Source: Congeria kusceri
Taxonomy: Eukaryota > Mollusca > Bivalvia > Myida > Dreissenidae
Assembly: GCA_027627225.1 (NCBI GenBank)
Contig: CM051034.1
Span: 7,726,058 to 7,790,057, forward strand
Reading direction: 5' to 3'
DNA length: 64,000 nucleotides
Shown: piece by piece, positions 1-9,200 of the stretch
Layout of the letters: every line of letters begins with the position of its first letter
Numbering within the stretch: position 1 is the first letter of the stretch
Notes under the pieces: generated by a model
Told to the model about the DNA's origin: nothing
The model's database searches: none
The model's input: only the letters and a program-made list of their open reading frames with translations
Made by a program: the position numbers and the translations under genes

Positions 1-408
1 CTTGCTTTTGACGTGGAAGGTGAAGAATATTTTTTATTGGCTTTTCGTACCAGAATCTTCATGAGAATCGGAAACCATCTCTATGTCGGCCATACTGGGG
101 CAATCACCAGTGCTCGAGCTTGGTCTTGTCTGATCTTGCGAACGCAGCGAGTCATCAAACTGGAAGGTGGAAAAATGTAACAATAATTTAACATATCCCC
201 GTCCAATGTAAAAGCATCAATGTGTTTTGCACCTGGATCTGCCCTCCAGGCACACTACTCATTCAATTTAGCATTTAGCCTAGAAGCAAACAAATCTATT
301 GATGGAGTTCCATAAACAGAACAAACAGAATCAAACATGTTGTCACATAACGCCCATTCAATACGCCCATTTCCTCTATCTATACGTCTATTCTGAACAT
401 GTATATTT

Positions 409-1782
409 TCAAACCACCATTTTAACTCCTTTTTCATAGTCACAGAAATATTCTTTTTTTTCATCAAAATTTCCTCTCGACAATTTTAAAGCCTCAATTT
501 TAGACCTTTCTAATTCTCGATAATGCAACTTTGCATAATCAACAGCTGAAAAACTAGAAACAATCAGGCCTATAACCTGTGTCGTTTTTCTGATATCAAA
601 TATATTTTTATTTAACAATTTTTTGCATTCACTTGCAAGTCTATCATCATCTGGCAAAATTACAACCATATTTTCGGAATCAATAATGTTGCCAAGATAG
701 CAAATTTTTCTTGTAGGAATCACTACTGGCTTATCAAAATTCGGCATAAACCCCAATTTCTGCATTAAATTGGATGTAATTACTTGTAAGGTACCTAAAC
801 ATTCTTGCTCTTTATTTCCACATAACAAACACTATCATCAATAAATCAAGTGCAAACACGACCATCCGATCTCAATTTACTGGTTTGAGTAGTTTTGTGA
901 ATTTTAATGGCATACAACAACATAAACCATTAGGACAACATGTGAAAGCATAAATCTTATTATTCCATTGAAATCTTAAGAACTTTCTGTGCTCTTCAGC
1001 TACTGGCACTGCGTAGTATGCATGACGAAGATCAACACTACACATATATGTGTTTTTTGTGATCATATATAGTGAGTGCAATTTCAAATGTATCGATTTT
1101 GAAATGCCTGTATGGTATGTACTCATTTAGTTTTTTTCAAATGTAGTCGGAATTCACCGTTTTTGTTTTCTTTCAAAAATATTGGAGATATAAATTGATC
1201 TTCGTCAAAATCAACTTCCTCAATGACGTTCTTGGACAATAACTTTTTAATTTCTCTGTCAATAATTTCGGTTTCTTTCATATTGAAACCATTAGGAACA
1301 AAATACTCTGGCTTCGGAAGACAATTGTCAATAAATTCTAAATGAAAATGTTCAACCATGTCTAATATCATTGGATCAGATGTTAATGTTTGCCATTCAC
1401 TGACATTTTTTTTTAAACAACCAGCAGTAAATACACGTACCTGAGAAAGATCTAATTGCGTTGGAGGTTCCTCATTCCTCCAGTTCTCTGGCCATTTTTT
1501 ACACCGTTGCCCATCGGACCAAACGACCCTCGGCCTCGACAAAAAACCTCTTGATCGTATTATAAATCGACTCCGGAAACCCGCACGGCCTCCCCTAAAA
1601 CTGCCAGACCCACGATAGGCACCATGACCATAATGTAGCATTTTACTACCAATTTTTGCACAATCTTCTATTTCTTTTGCAGCTTTGGAGACATCGTCTC
1701 CGAACAACTGACAAGTGTATCGCATCTGATGTGAGCGCAAATGAGCATATTCATTTTTCAATTCAGGCTTCAGCAAGTCCAT
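409..1782 (-). pseudogene. DIRS reverse transcriptase, frameshifted
   Basis: Three overlapping open segments (1123-1782, 872-1126, 409-828) in different frames give one RT-like order: a linker with LLSKNVIEEVDFDEDQFISP (about 1200-1260), the palm motif SVDLRHAYYAVP (about 1000-1050), the catalytic IDDS (near 840), then the thumb-like KICYLGNIIDSENM (about 660-720). At least two frameshifts separate them. The motif set matches DIRS/Ngaro-like RTs better than LINE RTs. This is recognised by eye, not by search. Confidence 0.65.
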
Positions 1783-2302
1783 TATGTGTCAGATTTATTT
1801 ACCTGTTAGCATGGCCTAAAAGAGCAAGAGCATCATTTGCTTCATCGATTGTGAAAGAGATGTCTTCCAAGGTAGCCACCTTATTAACCATCTTGGCCAG
1901 AACTGCGGCCGACTTGACAACAGACATTTCAATATTCTGAAATTTGTTGTCTGTAGTTCTTGCCTTAGGTGATAGCAAATCCCATACCAGCTGATTACAT
2001 TTGACAACCGTAAGTCCTTCACAATTTGCTGGCCGCGCCAACTTATCATCCTTTGATCCTCGTCCATACCTTTACGAAAAAGGTCAGTAACATTGCCTGC
2101 TAAAACAGAATCAATATCAGATGCTGTGGTTTCTTGGCCTTTAAACCTCTTAGCAAGAGATGAAAGCCTACTATCTGAATTATTATTGTCGTCTCGAGCC
2201 CCCTCAAGGGGCCTCTTACCACCCGACTTCGTAGGGTTTACCTGGCATAAATCGTAATCCCCTTCAAAATCAAGGTTCTGATCACCATGATATGCATAAT
2301 CG

Positions 2303-2554
2303 TCATACTCGTCGTTTTTTTTCCAGGTCCTCGACCCGTTTACAAACGTTGTTTAACATTTCCTCCGATTTGTCCATTTTAGTTTTCATCTCCATTAATA
2401 ATTTGAGAACTTGGGTAGCAGTGCCATCTTTCTTGGAAAGAGGCTGTTTGGTCGGCGGTTTTTTAGTTTCCTTAGTGTTTTTGTCCGTTTTACCTTTAGA
2501 ACTCGTCTCCGACGAGTTATTTTCCGCCATATTGAACAGTTTTACACACCACAT
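2303..2554 (-). pseudogene. DIRS ORF1 (gag-like) N-terminal fragment
   Basis: An 83-codon open segment starting at a good ATG. It is rich in Lys, Ser, Thr and Pro, then has a short heptad-like helix (MKTKMDKSEEMLNNVCKRV, then EDLEKK). This fits the start of a retrotransposon nucleocapsid-type ORF1. Continuations appear in other frames at 1799-2067, so the ORF is broken. The assignment rests on position upstream of the RT segments. Confidence 0.5.
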
Positions 2555-2560
2555 GTGTCA

Positions 2561-2931
2561 AGAAAAATTGGCAATACACAACAATAAAATCACTAAAACG
2601 ACTCCGATCGTAAATAAAGTCGTAATTAATGAAATAACACCGATATAAATAATGTCACACACTAAATCCGTGTTTAAAACCAAAAACTTTTACTGACAAA
2701 ATGAATTACGGACCACGTCCGCCATATTGCGTCAGCACACTGATTGCTCGTGCGCAGCACAGATCTCATTTAAGGACGACTAAACCATTTGGGAAATAGA
2801 ATTATCAATGTCATTGGTGTCACGAGGGTGGTCAACGGGTGAAACGGGCTGACATCTGATGGGTCAAGCTGACTTTATATGAGCAGAAGGACTTGAATTG
2901 TGAATAAACGGTAATAATCACCCGTACTTAC
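2561..2931. other. Intronic DNA between DIRS remnant and LysA exon 5
   Basis: No gene seen. It holds the GTAAGT donor of exon 5 (2926-2931 on the minus strand) and otherwise unique AT-rich sequence. I looked for the expected last LysA exon (a GD...AGAY motif) and did not find it. Confidence 0.5.
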
Positions 2932-3277
2932 ATGCCCCAAGAAGTCGCCACTCTCACAGACAGGTCCCACAACTTCATACAAACGGCGGTCTTTTCCTTG
3001 CACGTGATTGCTGTCGAAGGGTTGCGTGTTTTGGACTTCATGTTCATGGCCATTTTGGACTTCATGGTTTAGATTCCCATATTGGACATGCCCATTTTGA
3101 ACTCCGTGGTCAAGATGACAATTTTGGACGTCGTGTTCTAGGCAGTCATTCGATAACCTGGTCACATGACTATTAGAGGTGGCCTGATTGGTCGATTCGG
3201 CCAGTTCAATGTGATGGTAAGCGCCATACAGCGCCGGACGAATGACCTCCGTCATTGACCCGTCCACAACAATGTAA
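2932..3277 (-). CDS. lysA-like: LysA-like exon 5 (IRPALYGAYH...CESGD) with repeat-like insertion
   Basis: Acceptor CCATTTCAG, one T, then 115 codons to donor GGGCAT/GTAAGT. It starts YIVVDGSMTEVIRPALYGAY, a close match to LysA, and ends VVGPVCESGDFLGH. The Cys-Glu of CESGD contact substrate across the dimer in LysA structures. Between the two conserved parts the family has a short loop; here about 65 residues intervene, with degenerate repeats around VQNGH/VQNCH/HEVQN. The insertion is His/Asn/Gln rich and keeps the frame open. The remaining C-terminal 40-50 residues are not in the window. Confidence 0.86.
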
Positions 3278-6200
3278 CTGAAATGGATACAATACATTGG
3301 CTTTCATCGAACAATCATGGTCTACAGTACGGTGCAAACTATTCAATTATTGTGTTCTACAAATCGGCCACGATGTTAACGCCAATTCTAGGGCATAAAA
3401 CGCAAACTTTAATGCAGACAACTCAAATCTAATATTCAGGACGGATTTCAGTACAAAATATATTTTGATTTTAATGTAGATGATTAAGCCTTAATCAACG
3501 GTTTCATTCTCTTGTCTTTTTTTCATACAGACACCACTTTGCATTTGATATACATGAACCGTTCCGATGCCTTAAACGTATACGTTACACGTACAACGCA
3601 GACAACGAGTGATATCTATGTTATTACCTTTTCTCGGCGCCATGCTTTACCCCCAAAACTTTTGTCAGCAGCACTGCTGCGTTTCCTATCAATGAGCGCC
3701 CTGGCTCCAGTATCAGGGTCACTTCCGGGTCCAGCTCCTGGTGGATCGCCTCCACAATGTCACGTGCTGTCGCGATCCCTTCACATTTGGGTGTGTAACC
3801 GCTGGTTGAAGTTACTGTGCCGGGCTCCGTCGTGCGGGTTGCCTAGAACACATTTTCCACATTATATTATGTGCAGTCTCACTTTCATGACGGGCATGGT
3901 TTATTCCCTATCTTACATGGCGGGTATAGTCTATCCCCAATCCTTACTATCTTACATGGCGGGTATAGTCTATCCCCAAGCCATACTATCTTACATGGCG
4001 GGTATAGTCTATCCCCAATCCTTACTATCATACATGGCTGGTATAGTCTATCCTCAAGCCTTACTATCTTACATGGTGGGTATAGTCTATCATTAAGCCT
4101 TACTATCTTACATGGCGGGTATAGTCTATCCCCAATCCTTATTATCATACATGGCGGGTTTAGTCTATCCTCAAGCCTTACTATCTTACATGGCGGATAT
4201 AGTCTATCCTTAAGCCTTACTATCTTTCATGGCGGATATAGTATATCCCCAGCCATACTATCTTACATAGCGGATATAGTCTATCCACAAGCCTTACTAT
4301 CTTACATGGTGGGTATAGTCTATCCCCAAGCCATACTATCTTACATGGTGGGTATAGTCTATCCACAAGCCTTACTATCTTACATGGTGGGTATAGTCTA
4401 TCCCCAAGCCTTACTATCTTACATGGCGGATATAGTATATCCCCAAGCCATACTATCTTACATGGCGGATATAGTCCATCCCCAAGCCTTACTATCTTAC
4501 ATGGCGGATATAGTCTATCCCCAAGCCGTGCTATCTTACACAGCGGATATAGTCTATCCCCAAGCCTTACTATCTTACATGGCGGGTATAGTCTATCCCC
4601 AAGCCATACTATCTTACATGGCGGGTATAGTCTATCCCCAAGCCATACTATCTTACATGGCGGATATAATCTATCATTAAGTCTTTCTATCTTACATGGC
4701 AGATATAGTCTATCATTAAGTCTTTCTATCTTACATGGAAGATATAGTCTATCATTAAGTCTTTCTATCTTACATGGCGGGTATAGTCTATCATTAAGTC
4801 TTTCTATCGTACATGGCGGGTATAGTCTATCATTATTTATTTCTATCTTACGTGGCGGGTATAGTCTATCATTAAGTTTTTCTATCTTACATGCGGGTAA
4901 AGTCTATCCCCAAGCCGTGTTATCTTACATGGCGGATATAGTCTATCATTAAGGCTTTCTATCTTACATGGCGGGTAAAGTCTATCCCAAAGCCGTGTTA
5001 TCTGACATGGCGGGTATAGTCTATCATTAAGTCTTTCTGTCTTACATGGCGGATATAGTCTATCCTCAATCCTTACTATCATACATGGCGGGTATCGTCT
5101 ATCGCCAAGCCTTACTATCTTACATGGCGGATAAAGTCTATCCCAAAGCCATACTATATTACATAGCGGGTATAGTCTATCCCCAAGCCTTACTATCTTA
5201 CATGGCGGGTATAGTCTATCCTCAAGCCTTACTATCTTACATGGCGGGTATAGTATAATTCCAAGCCATACTATCTTACATGGCGGGTATAGTTATCCCC
5301 AAGCCATACTATCTTACACGGCGGATATAGTCCATCCCCAAGCCTTACTATCTTACATGGCGGATATAGTCTATCCTCAAGCCTTACTATCTTACATGGC
5401 GGGTATAGTCTATCCTCAAGCCTTACTATCTTACATGGCGGGTATAGTATAATTCCAAGCCTTACTATCTTACATGGCGGGTATAGTCTATCCCCAAGCC
5501 ATACTATCTTACATGGCGGATATAGTCCATCCCCAAGCCTTACTATCTTACATGGCGGATATAGTCTATCCTCAAGCCTTACTATCTTACATGGCGGGTA
5601 TAGTATATCCTCAAGCCTTACTATCTTACATGGCGGGTATAGTATATTCCCAAGCCATACTATCTTACATGGCGGGTATAGTTATCCCCAAGCCATACTA
5701 TCTTACATGGCGGATATAGTCCATCCCCAAGCCTTACTATCTTACATGGCGGATATAGTCTATCCCCAATCCTTACTATCTTGCATGGCGGGTATAGTCT
5801 ATCCTCAAGCCTTACTATCTTACATGGCGGATATAGTCTATCCCCAAGCCTTACTATCTTACATGGCGGGTATAGTCAATCCCCAAGCCTTACTATCTTG
5901 CATGGCGGGTATAGTCTATCCTCAAGCCTTACTATCTTACATAGCGGATATAGTTTATGATTAAGTCTTCCTATCTTACATGGCGGGTATAGTCTATCAT
6001 TAATTCTTTCTATCTTACATGGCGGGTATAGTCTATCATTAAGTCTTTCTATCTTACATTGCGGATAAAGTCTATCCCCAAGCCGTGTTATCTTACATGG
6101 CGGATATAGTCTATCATTAAGTCTTTCTATCTTACTTGGCGGGTAAAGTCTATCCCCAAGCCGTGTTATCTTACATGGCGGGTATAGTCTATCATTAAGT

Positions 6201-9200
6201 CTTTCTGTCTTACATGGCGGGTATGGTCTATCATTAAGTCTTTCTATGTTACATGGCGGGTATAGTCTATCATTAAGTCTTTCTATCTTACATGGTGGGT
6301 ATAGTCTATCCCCAAGCCGCCTCCGAGATTGATGTACTTCATATGTTTGAATCCGCTCGCTTTCAGTGTCTGGAACTCTTTCATCATAGCTTTGGCCGAT
6401 TTCCTGAAAAAAGGGATTTAAAAATCACCTTACCAAAACATCAAACGAATGAATCATGCTTTTTGTTTGCTTTACGAAACTAGGCCAGGACATTATCGTC
6501 TTTCGGGTGAATAGATTATTATATAATTTTTTTTCCGTTTTTCTGTCCACAGTGTCTCACAAACTCTTTTATAATAAAAAGCGTCCCAAACAAATACCTT
6601 TAATGATAGCGTTTACTAAAATTGTGTTAAGTTTTTATTGTTTCCATGGAGGTTTGGTAAATTACACGCAGACGATGTACCGGTAATTCGGTTATCTATC
6701 TTTCAATATATAGTGTTTGGTAAGCCAGATATTGGGAGTGAAGACAATGTCAAAATACCAGAAAGCGTTGTTGATTTAAGAAATAATTATCGATCTATCG
6801 TTGTTTATTGGCCAATGAACAACGATTTGAAGTTCTGATACGTTGGAATTAAACCACGAGAGCCTTAGTATCAGAACTACAAAGAGTTGTTTAATGGCCG
6901 ATAAATTACGACAATGCGAAAATTATTGCAATTCTAACATGATTTGACATATATTTTTGCAATTGTAATTGGAACTTCTTTTTACTATGCTCCGCTCAGA
7001 ATCGGGACATATGTTTGCGTTGTTTATTGGGTAGTTTAACAACGATATTCTTTTTCCTTGTCTATATAAAAATTAGCGAGTATCATGTTAGAATTAAAGA
7101 CTAATTATAAACGACAATGTTTAGATAGATCATACATACATACCAATATCTGTATAGTATTTATTCATTTCTACAACAACTCACGTCTTACCCATGTATA
7201 ACCCATGTAAGGAAAAAGGGTCGTATGAAAACTGGAGAATACATGGAACTGTTTGTTAAGTCAGGTGCATACAGCGCCATATACAAATATGCTTATCAAT
7301 ACAGAACATACCCAGCTACAAGAAATCACCCGTACAACCACTCATGGTTGTAAAACCGAACCAAATCAGCACATAAATTGAAGTGCAGGGAATCCTGTCC
7401 AAACCGAACAAATATCCAAACATGGCCCATCGTTCAGTATAATGTTGTAAATTAAACGTGTACAATGTACTACGACATTTTTATGTTCGCGGTCGGTGAC
7501 ACACAATAATGTATTCACCTGAACACACCAATGCCTATACCTGAACACACCAATGTCTGCACATAAACAGACCAATGTCTGTACTTGAACAGGCCAATGT
7601 CTGTACCTGAACACGCCAATGTCTGTACCTGAGCAGGCCAATGTCTGTACCTGTATGTATGAACTTGAACACTTTAATGTCTGTACCTGAACACACCAAT
7701 GTCTGTACCTGAACACACCGATATCTGTACCTGAACACGACAATGTATGAACCTGCATAAAACAATGTATGAACCTGAACAAGCCAATGCCTGTACCTGA
7801 ACACACCAATGTCCGTACCTGAACACGCAATTGTCTGTACCTGAACAAGCCAATGTCTGTACCTGAACACACCAATGTCCGTACCTGATCAAGACAATGT
7901 ATGAACCGGAACAAACCAATGTCAGAACCTGAACAGGCCAATATCTGTACCTGAACACGTCAAGATCTGTACCTAAACATGCCAAAGCATGTACCTGGAC
8001 ACGTCTATGTCTGTATCTGAACACCTGAATGTCTGTGTCTGAAAACTTCTATGTCTGTACCTGAACACGTAAATATCAGTACCTGAACACGTCAATGTCT
8101 GTACTAGAACTTTAAAACGTCAATGTATGTACCTGAACACGTGTATGTATGTACCTGCTCACGTCAATGTCTGTACCTAGACACCTCGATGTTTGTACCT
8201 GAACACACCAATGTCTTTAATTGAACACACCCATGTCTGTACCAGAACACGCCAATGTCTGTATCTGAACACGACAATGTCTGTACCTGAACCCGTCAAT
8301 GTCTGTACCTGAACACGTCGATGTCAGTGATGGTGGAGCCCAGGTGGCAGTGGACCCCCACCACGTGCACGAGGGGCTCGCGTTTCAACTCCTCGAGGAC
8401 GTTGGCCATCTGGAACAGCTCTATACCAAACTTGGACTGGCTGGTGCCGGTTGTGTTGTACTTGTGCACTTTCTACGAGAGAAGGGCGTACACGTGTATT
8501 GTCGTATACAACATTTACCTTTATCAAACCCACCATATAAGCTCGCATAGAAGTTGGTTTCATCGCGTTTAAATGATCAGTTACGCGACAAAAGAATCGC
8601 GTTCGTGCGCACCACACAGGCTTATCACGGTTGACACTTTCATTCTTAAGGTAATTTCTGTTTGGAGGTAGTCTCTTCTGAACATAAATCCATTATAGGC
8701 GGAAAGTGTCGTACCGGATTAGCCTGTGAGGACTGCACAGGCGGCTCCGGAACGCCACTTTACGTACATGCATTGTGCCCAGGACAAGCCTCATTTGTAT
8801 ACTACTACAAAACACGTCATTAAACCTGTCGAATAGACCAAACATATCAAATGACAAGAAATATAATGGCCCATTTATGTTTGATATTACAAACACCCTT
8901 GAGTGGATAATCATTAACTACAATGAGAGATCTACTTTACTTTAATACCATACATTCAGAGGCGTAAACAACTATTAAATTTGCTCAATAACAAGTACTT
9001 TTCAGATAGGATATAGTACTTTTTTTTTTAGCTCACCTGAGCTCAAAGTGCTCATGGTGAGCTTTTTTGATCGCCCGTTGTCCGTCGTCCGTGTGTCCGT
9101 GCGTCCGTCGTCAATTTTCTTTCAAACAACATCTCCTCCTAAACCACTTGGCAGATTTTCACCAAACTTCACAGGAATGATCATTGGGTGACCCTCTTTC

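Larger units (their letters stand above)
1..2560 (-). mobile_element. DIRS-type retrotransposon remnant, 5' part, multiply frameshifted
   Basis: The minus strand reads as a DIRS-like element from about 2554 down to base 1, where it leaves the window. First comes a Lys/Ser-rich ORF starting MAENNSSETSSKGKTDK at 2554, then a gag-like tail with an Arg/Gly-rich stretch (about 1560-1620), then reverse transcriptase and RNase H segments. RT hallmarks are SVDLRHAYYAVP (about 1000-1050) and an IDDS catalytic motif near 840. The RNase H part has SIDLFASRLNAK (about 260-310) and ALVIAPVWPT followed by an in-frame TAG (about 75-125). Pieces lie in different frames with breaks near 1126, 880, 820 and 400, so this copy is dead. 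The tyrosine recombinase that marks the DIRS order would lie off the window, so the order is assigned from the RT/RNase H motifs alone. It lies in the intron after exon 5 of the LysA-like gene if that gene continues beyond base 1. Confidence 0.75.

Noticed and set aside
3512..5964. Long plus-strand open frames with a 13-residue repeat (MAGIVYPQALLSY type)
   Set aside because: They are produced by the 39-bp unit being a multiple of three; the array is intronic on the opposite strand and starts in a LysA exon.
7366..8024. Minus-strand repeat proteins across the 22-bp array
   Set aside because: All three frames are open because of repeat composition; the region is LysA intron 2.
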